Below the pieces are notes generated by a model, which did no database searches, was not told where the DNA came from, and saw only the letters and a list, made by a program, of their open reading frames with translations. A stretch of DNA of 64,000 nucleotides, from contig NZ_HG964459.1 of NCBI RefSeq assembly GCF_000612725.1, positions 136,090 through 200,089 of the forward strand. The letters run 5' to 3'. A program made the position numbers and the translations under genes. Positions 1-8,620 of the stretch are shown here, in pieces. Source of the stretch: Mycolicibacterium austroafricanum (GTDB lineage Bacteria; Actinomycetota; Actinomycetes; Mycobacteriales; Mycobacteriaceae). Position 1 is the stretch's first letter; the number at the start of each line of letters is the position of its first letter.

Positions 1-1208
1 CGTTCATCGTCGAGGTCGTCAACTGGGTGGGACAGGACTATTTCGCACCGCAGGCATGGGCTTTGGTGCTGGGCTTCGGGCTGTTGGGGCTGCTGCTGGC
101 GTCTCCGCGCAGCAAGGCGAGCGGGATCCTGGGCATCGTGGTGTTCGCGGCGATGGTGCCCACCCATCAGCTGACGCCGTTCTGGGTGGTGGGGGTCGCG
201 TTTCTGCTGTGCGGCTTCAAACGTGCCCGACCGAGGTGGGTGGCGTTCGCGATGGCCGCGATTGCGCTCGGCTATCTGCTGCTCAATCTGGAAGCGGTGC
301 TGCCGTACGGGCTGTTGTCCGGTGGAAGTCCGATCGACAATGCTGCGAGCAATGTGCTGACGTCGGGGCTGCCCGCCAAGGATTTCACGTCGGCGGTGGT
401 GCGTAGCCTGTCGATTGTCGTGATCCTCACCGCTTTCGGTTGTGCCGTCTGGCGCTGGCGACGGAAGCGTCCGGTGTTCGCGCTGGGAATCCTCGCCTTC
501 AGTTCCTTTGGTCTGCTGTTCGGGCAGAGCTACGGAGGCGAGGCGATCTTTCGGGTCTACATGTACGCATTGCTCGGCTGTGCGCTGCTGATCGCCCCCG
601 CGTTGATCGCCGCCGTGGACGGTGTCGCCTCGGGGGTGCGGCGCGCGCCGGCCAAAGCCGCGGCGATCGCCGGTCTGACGGCGGCATCGGTTGCCGGGTT
701 GCACGGGTATGTGGCGTTGTGGCCGATGATCTACGAAACGCGGGAACAGGTCGAGTTGATGGATCGCATCACCGACGGCGCCGACGTGCGGACCCGGCTG
801 GTGACGCTGCGGTTGGGCGGTATGCCGACCCGGCTCAACGCCAGTTATGCCGAAGTGACGCTGCATAATCCGTTCTTCGACGCGACGATCGGCTATGACC
901 TGTGGGATGGTCTGGATCCCGATCTTCCCCAGCTGAAGGCGCAATTCCCGACGCCGCAAGACATCAAGACTCTCGACGACTATGCGCAATATGATGCGTT
1001 CCGGGCCTACGTGCTCTTCAGCGAGCAGTCCACCAAGGCAGTGCGTTACTACGGCGACTTCCGGCCCGAGGCCGTCGACATCGTGAAGGACGCGCTGCGC
1101 CGATCGCCGAACTGGACGGTGTTCTACGAAGACGGCGAGACGGTCGTGTTCCGCACCGCACATGAATGGGACGTGCCTGCGCAGACCACCGCTGACAGAA
1201 GCGGATGA
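1..1208 (+). CDS. Multi-pass membrane protein, 5' end outside window
   Basis: The reading frame is open from the first bases, so the start codon lies upstream and only the C-terminal 401 residues are visible. About eight hydrophobic segments alternate with short basic loops over the first 235 residues. A polar tail of about 165 residues follows, probably outside the membrane. The layout (membrane part plus soluble C-terminal domain) resembles GT-C-type glycosyltransferases or polysaccharide-assembly proteins, but I see no diagnostic motif, so no function is assigned. The next gene converges on it from the other strand with a 6-nt gap. Confidence 0.7.
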   Translation, partial: FIVEVVNWVGQDYFAPQAWALVLGFGLLGLLLASPRSKASGILGIVVFAAMVPTHQLTPFWVVGVAFLLCGFKRARPRWVAFAMAAIALGYLLLNLEAVLPYGLLSGGSPIDNAASNVLTSGLPAKDFTSAVVRSLSIVVILTAFGCAVWRWRRKRPVFALGILAFSSFGLLFGQSYGGEAIFRVYMYALLGCALLIAPALIAAVDGVASGVRRAPAKAAAIAGLTAASVAGLHGYVALWPMIYETREQVELMDRITDGADVRTRLVTLRLGGMPTRLNASYAEVTLHNPFFDATIGYDLWDGLDPDLPQLKAQFPTPQDIKTLDDYAQYDAFRAYVLFSEQSTKAVRYYGDFRPEAVDIVKDALRRSPNWTVFYEDGETVVFRTAHEWDVPAQTTADRSG

Positions 1209-1214
1209 CGCGAG

Positions 1215-2477
1215 TCAGGTGGGGGATGTGCTGCGCAGAAAGGACTGTGCCCGCGTCGGCACCGAATTCAGCGCCGCAGCCACACGTTCAGCATCGAACA
1301 CCGAGTCGTGGAACTCGGCCGTCATCCACAATGCCCCCGTCACCGTCGCCGTCGTGACCGTCACGCCGCACGGGCCGACCGGATCGCTGGCGACGAGGAT
1401 CCGGGCCTCCTCCGGGTCGCTGAACGACCACCCCGCGCGCGGCACCGTGCCGATGCTCGAGTGCAGTAGCCGCAGCTGTGGTTGCGTGGAGACCGTCCAC
1501 TCGGTGCGGCGATCCTTCCGCATCGCCGCCCTGGCCTTCACCGAGCTGACCGCGAGATTGGCTACCGGCCGGCCCATCCCGACGGCCGCCGTCATCGCGT
1601 CGTGGAGTCCGCGCGGACCGGCGTGGCGGTCGACGGTGAAATCCAGTCCGGCGGAGAACGACGCGAGGGTGTCCCACCCGTCCGGCAGGTAGCGGCGAAC
1701 ATCGAACGGCAGCGTGACGGTCGGGTCGACGTCGAATCCGACACCCGAAAATGCCTCGTGCAGCGCGCAAGTGAAGAGCGCGAACATGCTCACCCCGGGC
1801 AGAGCCGAATCACGTTGCCGCCGTAGCTCGGTCACGGTGTGGGTGGGAATGCGCGCGACCCGCGTCGCGGGAGACGGGTGGATGTCGGCGCTGCGCACCG
1901 CGGTGGGCTCGACCGGGCCGGTGTTGTTGCGTCGGTGCTGCCGCCACAGCGGCAGCAGTCGTTGTGGTCCCAGTGCAACGGTGCGCACCGCGGCGGCGAG
2001 CAGAGGCGAGACCGAGTGCCGGTAGGGAGCCCACAGACCGGTGTCGGCGGCATCGGCGCAGCCGAACAGCACAGCCACCAGCATGTCCAGCAGCGGGATC
2101 TCGCCGAGCCCGTGGCTGAAGTCGATGGCCAGGTAGTGGTCGCTTGCGAGGACTCTGATGCCACCGTCGGGCAACTGTCGTAATTCGGCCAGCAGCGCAA
2201 CAGGATTCGCGCCGGGGACAAGCATGGTCGACGCCGTGACGGCTTGTCCGGGACCATCAGGTGCGTAGTGCCAACAGGTGCTCGTCGTGGCGGGGCGCAG
2301 ACCGATGCGGGTCTCCGGGCCCACGGCTGACATCGCCGCGAAACGCGCTCGGAGCGTATCGAGCGGCGGCACTTCGACCGGGCCGAGTACCACCGCCGAG
2401 CGCCGGTGGCTGTGTTGGACGTCCAGCGCGGCCACTCGAACTGTGCCCAGCCGCCTGCGGCGTAGAGAAAGGGGCAT
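1215..2477 (-). CDS. Condensation-domain / PapA-like acyltransferase homologue
   Basis: This 420-residue protein has the overall look of the condensation/acyltransferase superfamily, which includes mycobacterial Pap proteins and NRPS C domains. The segment LAIDFSHGLGEIPLLD (residues near 160) occupies the place of the HHxxxDG active-site motif but reads SHGLGE, so the first His is replaced and the Asp is a Glu. A later VTLPFDVRRYLPDG segment matches the region before the family's second conserved motif. I chose the ATG at 2477 because the upstream in-frame extension is low-complexity and runs to the divergent neighbour. The substrate is unknown; polyketide, lipid or sugar acylation is typical of the family. 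Activity is uncertain because the motif is degenerate. Confidence 0.65.
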   Translation of the reverse strand: MPLSLRRRRLGTVRVAALDVQHSHRRSAVVLGPVEVPPLDTLRARFAAMSAVGPETRIGLRPATTSTCWHYAPDGPGQAVTASTMLVPGANPVALLAELRQLPDGGIRVLASDHYLAIDFSHGLGEIPLLDMLVAVLFGCADAADTGLWAPYRHSVSPLLAAAVRTVALGPQRLLPLWRQHRRNNTGPVEPTAVRSADIHPSPATRVARIPTHTVTELRRQRDSALPGVSMFALFTCALHEAFSGVGFDVDPTVTLPFDVRRYLPDGWDTLASFSAGLDFTVDRHAGPRGLHDAMTAAVGMGRPVANLAVSSVKARAAMRKDRRTEWTVSTQPQLRLLHSSIGTVPRAGWSFSDPEEARILVASDPVGPCGVTVTTATVTGALWMTAEFHDSVFDAERVAAALNSVPTRAQSFLRSTSPT

Positions 2478-2577
2478 TTGCCTGCCGAACCTATCAGAAC
2501 ACCTCGTTACGCCGGTGCGACCCGGATTCCGGGGTTCTTGCTGATGACGGCCGGAGCCGTTCTGTAGTTTCTGGCGC

Positions 2578-3312
2578 ATGACGACAGTCGACCGACGCGA
2601 TGCGCCGAGGCTCCGAGGGCGGGCGTTGTGGACGGCCGCCGCGGTGGTGGCGGCCGGTTACGGGGTGTTCCTGATCATCACCGCGACCCGGCTGCCGGCG
2701 GGGGCGGAGCTCACCGGGCAGTTCGTGTTGCAGCCGGCGGTCAAGGCGTTGGCCGCGGTGCTGCTGGCGGGAGCCGCGCTGACCCACCGCATCGGCCGGG
2801 AGCGCCGATGGCTGGTCGGTGCGCTGCTGTTCTCCGCGGCCGGGGACTACCTGCTCGCCATGCCGTGGTGGGAGCCGTCGTTCGTGCTGGGGCTGGCCGC
2901 GTTCCTGGTCGCGCACCTGTGCTTCCTGGCGGCGCTGCTGCCGCTCGCGGTGTCGTCACCGCCCCGGCTGGCCGCGGCAGGCGCCGTGGTGGCGGCCTGT
3001 GCGGCCTTGCTGGTCTGGTTCTGGCCGCGACTGCTCGAGCAGGGGATGGCGCTGCCGGTCACCGTCTACATCGCGGTGTTGGGCGCCATGGTGTGTACGG
3101 CGCTGCTGGCAGACCTGCCCACCCCGTGGACCGCCCTGGGCGCGGTGTGTTTCGCGGTGTCGGACGCGATGATCGGCATCAGCAGGTTCGTGCTCGGATC
3201 AGAGGCGCTGGCGGTGCCGATCTGGTGGGCCTACGCCACGTCGCTGCTGCTGATCACCGCGGGGCTGCTGTTCGGCCGGGCGTCCGTCCCGTCTGCTACA
3301 CCTGCGGTGTGA
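2578..3312 (+). CDS. YhhN-family lysoplasmalogenase-like membrane protein
   Basis: This 244-residue protein has about eight hydrophobic helices and the FSAAGDYLLAMPWW and FAVSDAMIGISRFV segments expected of the YhhN/TMEM86 family. Family members hydrolyse the vinyl-ether bond of lysoplasmalogens. The acidic residues in SAAGD and SDAM fit the conserved intramembrane Asp residues. The start is the ATG at 2578, with a TAGTTT -10-like hexamer about 10 nt upstream, diverging from the PapA-like gene. Its GTGA stop overlaps the priA start, so the two are probably co-transcribed. Substrate in mycobacteria is an inference from the family. Confidence 0.8.
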   Translation: MTTVDRRDAPRLRGRALWTAAAVVAAGYGVFLIITATRLPAGAELTGQFVLQPAVKALAAVLLAGAALTHRIGRERRWLVGALLFSAAGDYLLAMPWWEPSFVLGLAAFLVAHLCFLAALLPLAVSSPPRLAAAGAVVAACAALLVWFWPRLLEQGMALPVTVYIAVLGAMVCTALLADLPTPWTALGAVCFAVSDAMIGISRFVLGSEALAVPIWWAYATSLLLITAGLLFGRASVPSATPAV

Positions 3313-5309
3313 CCATCACCCGGCAGGCCGCCGAGCACGAGCCCGTGGCGCGTGTGCTGCCGATGCTCACGGTGCCACACCTCGACCGCGAGTTCGACTA
3401 CCTGGTGTCGGCCGAGCAGTCCGACGACGCCCAGCCCGGGGTGCGGGTGCGGGTCAGGTTCCACGGCCGCCTCGTCGACGCTTTCATCCTCGAAAGACGT
3501 TCGGACACCGACCATGTCGGCAAGCTCGGCTGGCTGGAGAAGGTGGTGTCCGCCGAGTGTGTGCTGACCCATGACGTGCGGCGACTGGTGGACGCGGTGG
3601 CCGCCCGGTACGCGGGCACCCGCCCCGACGTGCTTCGGCTGGCGGTGCCGCCCCGGCACGCCAACGCCGAGAAGAAGATCCGCGAACCGCTTGCGCCGCT
3701 GACGCCCGCAACCGTCGAGACCCCCGCATGGCAGGCCTACAGCGGCGGACCGCAGTTCATCGCCGCGCTGGGCGACGGCCGGGCCGCGCGGGCGGTGTGG
3801 CAGGCCCTGCCCGGCGAGTCCTGGCCGCAGCGACTGGCCGAGGCGGGTGCGGTGACCGTCCATTCCGGGCGCGGGGTGCTCGCCGTGGTCCCCGATCAGC
3901 GCGACATCGACACGCTCCACGCGGCCGCGGTCGAGCACGTGGACGCCGACAGGGTGGTGGCGCTGTCGGCGGGCCTGGGTCCGGCCGAGCGGTACCGGCG
4001 CTGGCTGGCAGTGCTGCGGGGCGATGCGCGATTCGTGATCGGTACGCGCAGTGCGGTTTTCGCGCCGGTCGCCGATCTGGGGCTGGTGATGCTGTGGGAC
4101 GACGGCGACGATTCGCTGTCCGAACCGCGCGCACCCTACCCGCACGCCAGGGAGGTCGCGATGCTGCGCGCACACCAGGTGCGCTGCGCGGCGATGATCG
4201 GCGGCTATGCGCGCACCGCTGAAGCACACGCGTTGGTGCACAGCGGCTGGGCCCACGACCTGACCGCGACCAGGCAGACCGTCCGTGCGCACTCGCCCAG
4301 GGTGATCGCGTTGGAGGACAGCGCGTACGCCCAGGAGCGCGACCCCGCCGCCCGCACCGCGCGGCTCCCGACAGTGGCCCTGGACGCGGCGCGCAAGGCA
4401 CTCGCCGGTGACGCCCCCGTCCTGGTGCAGGTGCCGCGCCGGGGTTACGTGCCCGCATTGGCCTGTGCCCGCTGCCGCAGCGTCGCCAGGTGCAGGCACT
4501 GCACGGGGCCGCTGTCGCTGCCCGGCCGGGACGCCCCCGGTGCGCTGTGCCGATGGTGTGGGCGTGAGGAACCGGCGCTGCGCTGCACCCGGTGCGGATC
4601 CGATGCGGTGCGCGCTGTCGTCGTGGGCGCCCGCCGCACTGCCGAGGAACTGGGCCGTGCGTTCCCCGGGACGCCCGTCGTCACTTCCGGCGGCGACGAC
4701 GCCGTTGCGACGGTGCCGCAGCGGGCCGCTGTCGTCGTCGCGACACCCGGCGTCGAACCCCGGGCCGACGGTGGATACGGGGCCGCGCTGCTGCTCGACA
4801 CCTGGGCGCTGTTGGGACGTCAGGATCTGCGGGCCGCCGAGGACGCCCTGCGCCGCTGGATGGCGGCAGCCGCGCTGGTCCGCAGCCGCGCCGACGGAGG
4901 GGTGGTCGCGGTCGTCGCGGACTCCTCGATCCCCACTGTTCAGGCGCTGATCCGGTGGGACCCGGTGGGGCACGCCGAGTCGGAGTTGGCTTCGCGCGGC
5001 GAGGTCGGACTGCCGCCCGCCGTGCACATGGCGGCCGTGGACGGGCCGTCGCAGGCGGTGAACGCGCTGCTCGGCGCCGCAGCGCTGCCGCAGACAGCCG
5101 ACGTGCTGGGACCGGTCGACCTGCCGCTGGGAGCCCGCCGACCCGCGGGGCTGGACACCGACATGCCGGTCAACAGGATGCTGGTCCGGGTGCCCAGAGA
5201 CGACGGGCTGGCGCTCGCTGCCGCCCTGCGACGGGCCACCGCCGTGCAGAGCGCGCGCCACGACCAGGAGCCGGTTCGCGTCCAGATCGACCCGTTGCAC
5301 ATAGGGTGA
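3309..5309 (+). CDS. priA: Primosomal protein N' (PriA), probably non-helicase actinobacterial type
   Basis: The start is the GTG at 3309, in a GTGA overlap with the preceding gene, giving 666 residues. The N-terminal 3'-DNA-end-binding domain is clear (PMLTVPHLDREFDYLV). The Cys-rich zinc region in the middle is also clear (CARCRSVARCRHC and CRWCGREEPALRCTRCG). The Walker A loop expected after the DNA-binding domain is missing: the matching stretch reads SGGPQFIAALGDGRAA. The DEXH box appears as WDDGDDS. This is the known pattern of actinobacterial PriA, which probably acts in replication-restart complex assembly rather than as a helicase. The ATG of the next gene overlaps its stop (TGATG). 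Confidence 0.92.
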   Translation: MTITRQAAEHEPVARVLPMLTVPHLDREFDYLVSAEQSDDAQPGVRVRVRFHGRLVDAFILERRSDTDHVGKLGWLEKVVSAECVLTHDVRRLVDAVAARYAGTRPDVLRLAVPPRHANAEKKIREPLAPLTPATVETPAWQAYSGGPQFIAALGDGRAARAVWQALPGESWPQRLAEAGAVTVHSGRGVLAVVPDQRDIDTLHAAAVEHVDADRVVALSAGLGPAERYRRWLAVLRGDARFVIGTRSAVFAPVADLGLVMLWDDGDDSLSEPRAPYPHAREVAMLRAHQVRCAAMIGGYARTAEAHALVHSGWAHDLTATRQTVRAHSPRVIALEDSAYAQERDPAARTARLPTVALDAARKALAGDAPVLVQVPRRGYVPALACARCRSVARCRHCTGPLSLPGRDAPGALCRWCGREEPALRCTRCGSDAVRAVVVGARRTAEELGRAFPGTPVVTSGGDDAVATVPQRAAVVVATPGVEPRADGGYGAALLLDTWALLGRQDLRAAEDALRRWMAAAALVRSRADGGVVAVVADSSIPTVQALIRWDPVGHAESELASRGEVGLPPAVHMAAVDGPSQAVNALLGAAALPQTADVLGPVDLPLGARRPAGLDTDMPVNRMLVRVPRDDGLALAAALRRATAVQSARHDQEPVRVQIDPLHIG

Positions 5310-7138
5310 TGCCCATGTCGGTGGGACGCCTGGTCAAAGCGCTGATCCCGCTGATCCTGATCGCCTTCGGGGTGCTGTGGCCCGTGGTGTTCCACGGCGG
5401 GTCGAGCGCCTCGGAGATCGACGACCCCGTGGTGATCGCCGACTACGACGTCGACATGGTCGTCGACGACGCCGGCGACATGACCGCGGTGGAGACACTG
5501 ACCACCGAGTTCTACACCACCGCCCGGCACGGCATCTTCCGGTACTGGGACGTGGCCAACCCGAACAGCCCGTATGTGCGGCAGAAACCCGAGGTCACCT
5601 CGGTGCTGCTGGACGGCCGGCCGGTGCCCTACCAGATGCTGTGGGAGGACGCCGGACGGTTCCGGGTGGCCAAGATCGGCGACCCCGACCGCTACCTGAG
5701 CGACGGCACGCACGTCTTCGAGATCCGCTACACCATCCCCGGCGTCCTGGACCCGGGAGGCACCGGTGCGGACCGGCAGTTCGCCGGATCCACCGGCGGC
5801 CCAGACTCATCACCGTCGGTTTTCTACTGGAACGTCATCGCCCCCGCCTGGAACAACCGCATCGACCGTGCCGACATCACCGTCACGCTGCCCGGCGACA
5901 TCGGTACCGCGCAGTGCTCGGTCGGCTTCGGGGTGGGCCGCGAATGTGACGAACTGACCGTCGACGGCAACCGTGTCCAGTTGACCGCGGAATCGTTGCC
6001 GCCGCGGACCCCGGTGACGCTCCGCGCCGGGGTCGACGTGCCGACGCCGCCGAGGGCCGAAGTGCTGTGGCCCCACACCTGGGACCGGGTGCTGGGCCGG
6101 TCGGTTGACGGCGTGGCCTGGATGGTGGGGCTCACCGTGGCGTTCGGCATCCTCGCGCTGCTGTGGTTCCGCTCGGTCCTGGAGCGATCGCCCGGATTCC
6201 CGCTGCAGTACGCCCCGCCACCCGGCTTGGGGCCGGTGCAGGCCGAGTACATCCGCACCGAGTCCGTGTCCAAGCACGGTCTGACGGCCACGCTGTTCTA
6301 CCTCGCCGAGCGGAACCTGGTCGCGCTGCGCCAGGTCAGCGACGAGCACTGGGAGATCAAGGGCATCGCCGAACCCGGGAAATGGGCCGACGTGGACCCG
6401 GTCAGCATCGCGGTCGCCTCCAGGCTGAAGGTGCTGAACCCCGGCTCCGAGTTCGACGCCAAGAAGACGGTCAAGTCGGGGGAGAAGCTGAACAAGGCGA
6501 AGGCCGACATGGCCAAGGCGGTCGAGAAGTGGGCCGTCGAGTCCGGGTTGCTCGTGCCGCGCAAGAAGGAATTGTGGCTACGCGCGGCGAACGTGGCCGC
6601 GTTCGTCCTGATGATCTGTGGGTTCTTCCGCTGGGGATTCCCCGCCACGATGTGGGCGCTGCCGTTCGCGGCGTTCTTCCTGTTCTCGGCGGGCTCGTGG
6701 CGGGACGGCGTCGGCACCCGGCGCACCGCGGCGGGGCGTGAATTGTGGTCCCGGGCGGGCGGTTTCCACCGCATGCTGGCCACCGACTCCGCCGAGACCC
6801 GCTTCGACTTCTCGGCGCGCAAAGATCTCTACACCGCCTACATCCCGTTCGCCGTCGCGGCCGGGGTCGCAGCGCTGTGGGCGAAGAAGTACGAGGCCTA
6901 TACGGGTGCCGTTGCGCCGCAACCGGACTGGTACGGCACGTCGACCTCGTCATCGACGAGCCGGGGGATCAGCGGCGGAGGCGGCGCCGACTTCGACAGT
7001 TTCGAATCGGCGCTGTCGTCCTCGATCGGCGCCTACACCGCTTCTCAGTCGTCATCCTCGTCCTCATCGGGCGGTGGCAGCTCCAGCAGCGGTGGCGGCG
7101 GCGGTGGCGGCGGCGGAGGAGGTGGTGGATCGTGGTGA
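5309..7138 (+). CDS. DUF2207 domain membrane protein
   Basis: The predicted protein has 609 residues. It has an N-terminal signal-anchor helix (residues 8-25), an extracytoplasmic beta-rich DUF2207 region beginning with DYDVDMVVDDAGDMTAVET, and a membrane helix near residue 275. A soluble segment follows, then two or three more helices (residues about 430-465 and 515-530). The C-terminus is a Ser-rich stretch ending in an uninterrupted poly-Gly run and SW, which is typical of DUF2207 proteins. ATG at 5309 overlaps the priA stop; ATG at 5315 is an alternative. The lemA-family gene overlaps its 3' end. DUF2207 and LemA proteins are commonly neighbours, but the joint function is unknown. Confidence 0.85.
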   Translation: MPMSVGRLVKALIPLILIAFGVLWPVVFHGGSSASEIDDPVVIADYDVDMVVDDAGDMTAVETLTTEFYTTARHGIFRYWDVANPNSPYVRQKPEVTSVLLDGRPVPYQMLWEDAGRFRVAKIGDPDRYLSDGTHVFEIRYTIPGVLDPGGTGADRQFAGSTGGPDSSPSVFYWNVIAPAWNNRIDRADITVTLPGDIGTAQCSVGFGVGRECDELTVDGNRVQLTAESLPPRTPVTLRAGVDVPTPPRAEVLWPHTWDRVLGRSVDGVAWMVGLTVAFGILALLWFRSVLERSPGFPLQYAPPPGLGPVQAEYIRTESVSKHGLTATLFYLAERNLVALRQVSDEHWEIKGIAEPGKWADVDPVSIAVASRLKVLNPGSEFDAKKTVKSGEKLNKAKADMAKAVEKWAVESGLLVPRKKELWLRAANVAAFVLMICGFFRWGFPATMWALPFAAFFLFSAGSWRDGVGTRRTAAGRELWSRAGGFHRMLATDSAETRFDFSARKDLYTAYIPFAVAAGVAALWAKKYEAYTGAVAPQPDWYGTSTSSSTSRGISGGGGADFDSFESALSSSIGAYTASQSSSSSSSGGGSSSSGGGGGGGGGGGGGSW

Positions 7139-7668
7139 GATTCCTGCTGATCGTGGCTCTGGTTCTGGCGGTGCTGGTGCTGATCGGTTTCGTGGTCGGA
7201 TACAACAGGATCCGCTCGGCTGACGTCCGCGTCGCCGAGGCGCTGTCGGGTATCGACGTCGAACTGACCCGGCGTGCCTCGCTGATCCCCAGTCTGGTGC
7301 ACACCGTGCAGACCTTCGCCACGCACGAGAAGGGCATCCTCGACCGCGTGACCGATGCCAGGGCGGCGCTGACGTCGGCCACCGGCGGCAAGTCGATCGC
7401 CGAGCGCAGCGCCGCCGAGAAGCAACTCGACTCCGCGCTGGTGCCGCTGCTGGCGCTGGGCCAGAACTACCCGCAGCTGAACTCGTCGAACAACTTCCTG
7501 GATCTGCAGCGCAACCTCGCCGACACCGAGGACAAGCTGGCCTTCGCGCGGCAGTACTACAACGACGCCGTGGCCACCCTCAACCGGCAGCTCACCACGA
7601 TTCCGTGGATGTTCGTCGCGCCGCTGACAGGGGTGGCCGAGAAGGAGTACTACCAGACGCCCAGATGA
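7132..7668 (+). CDS. LemA family protein
   Basis: This 178-residue protein has one N-terminal membrane helix (VRFLLIVALVLAVLVLIGFV) followed by the LemA signature: YNRIRSADVRVAEA, RRASLIPSLVHTVQTFA, and a helical body with YYNDAVATLNRQL. Two in-frame GTG codons (7132 and 7135) can serve as start, and a GGAGGAGG stretch lies about 10 nt upstream. The gene overlaps the DUF2207 gene by a few bases, indicating coupled translation. LemA proteins are membrane-anchored helical-bundle proteins of uncertain cellular role. Confidence 0.88.
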   Translation: MVRFLLIVALVLAVLVLIGFVVGYNRIRSADVRVAEALSGIDVELTRRASLIPSLVHTVQTFATHEKGILDRVTDARAALTSATGGKSIAERSAAEKQLDSALVPLLALGQNYPQLNSSNNFLDLQRNLADTEDKLAFARQYYNDAVATLNRQLTTIPWMFVAPLTGVAEKEYYQTPR

Positions 7669-7675
7669 GCGTCCC

Positions 7676-7681
7676 TAGACT
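7676..7681 (+). promoter_or_regulatory. -10 hexamer of a leaderless fmt promoter
   Basis: TAGACT is followed by 6 nt and then the GTG start of fmt. This spacing puts the transcription start at or next to the start codon, so the mRNA would have no ribosome binding site. None is seen in the sequence. Confidence 0.55.
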
Positions 7682-7687
7682 GACGCG

Positions 7688-8620
7688 GTGCGTCTCGTCT
7701 TCGCCGGCACCCCGGAGCCCGCCCTGCCCTCACTGCAACGGTTGATCGACTCTGACCGCCACGAGGTGATCGCCGTGATGACCCGCCCGGACGCGGTCGC
7801 CGGACGTCGCGGCCGCCCGTCGCCCTCGCCGGTGGCGCAGCTGGCGGCCGCGCACGGCATCCCGGTGCTCAAGCCCGCCCGCCCGAATTCCGGGGAGTTC
7901 GTCGCCGAACTGAGCGCACTGTCCCCGGACTGCTGCGCGGTGGTCGCCTACGGCGCGCTGCTGGGGGACGCTCTGCTCGCGGTGCCCGCCCACGGCTGGG
8001 TGAACCTGCACTTCTCGGTGCTGCCGGCGTGGCGGGGCGCAGCGCCCGTACAGGCCGCGCTCGCCGCCGGCGACGAGGTGACCGGGGCGACGACGTTCCA
8101 GATCGAGCGCAGCCTGGACTCCGGACCGGTCTACGGTGTGGTGACCGAGACGATCCGGCCCACCGACACCGCCGGCGATCTCCTGGAGCGGCTTTCGGTG
8201 TCGGGCGCCGGCCTGTTGGAAGCGACCATGGACGGCATCGAGGACGGCACCCTCACCGCGGTGCCGCAACCGCCCGAAGGGGTGAGCGTCGCGCCCAAGG
8301 TCACCGTCGACGACGCCCGGATCCGCTGGGAGCTGCCCGCACACGTCGTCGACCGGCGCGTCCGCTCCGTCACCCCCAATCCGGGTGCCTGGACGATGAT
8401 CGGTGACCAGCGGATCAAGGTCGGTCCCGTCACGGTCGCCGGCGACGGACCCAAAGGTCTTGAGCCAGGCGAGATCCGGGTGGACAAAAAGCACATTCAC
8501 GTCGGCACGGGTTCGGATGCGGTGCTATTGGGCACCGTGCAGCCGCCCGGAAAGAAACCGATGAACGCAGCGGACTGGGCCAGGGGCGCCCGACTGGACG
8601 AGAACGGGTGGGCCCGGTGA
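7688..8620 (+). CDS. fmt: Methionyl-tRNA formyltransferase
   Basis: This protein of 310 residues transfers a formyl group from 10-formyl-THF to initiator Met-tRNA. The N-terminus RLVFAGTPEPALPSLQRL is the family's start. The catalytic segment VNLHFSVLPAWRGAAPVQ carries the conserved Asn-His pair, and the C-terminal OB-fold-like domain follows (VSVAPKVTVDDARIRWE). The GTG start at 7688 is supported by homology and by a leaderless -10 hexamer. The stop overlaps the start of rsmB. Gene order fmt-rsmB-rpe is conserved in mycobacteria. Confidence 0.96.
   Translation: MRLVFAGTPEPALPSLQRLIDSDRHEVIAVMTRPDAVAGRRGRPSPSPVAQLAAAHGIPVLKPARPNSGEFVAELSALSPDCCAVVAYGALLGDALLAVPAHGWVNLHFSVLPAWRGAAPVQAALAAGDEVTGATTFQIERSLDSGPVYGVVTETIRPTDTAGDLLERLSVSGAGLLEATMDGIEDGTLTAVPQPPEGVSVAPKVTVDDARIRWELPAHVVDRRVRSVTPNPGAWTMIGDQRIKVGPVTVAGDGPKGLEPGEIRVDKKHIHVGTGSDAVLLGTVQPPGKKPMNAADWARGARLDENGWAR

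Noticed and set aside
3231..5300. 689-codon open frame on the minus strand opposite priA
   Set aside because: It is a shadow of priA caused by high GC at third positions. The composition is rich in Arg, Gly, Gln and His, and it has no domain and no start signal.
7060..7137. Low-complexity Ser/Gly repeat at the end of the DUF2207 gene as a possible PE_PGRS-like element
   Set aside because: A poly-Gly tail is normal for DUF2207 proteins; there is no PE domain.
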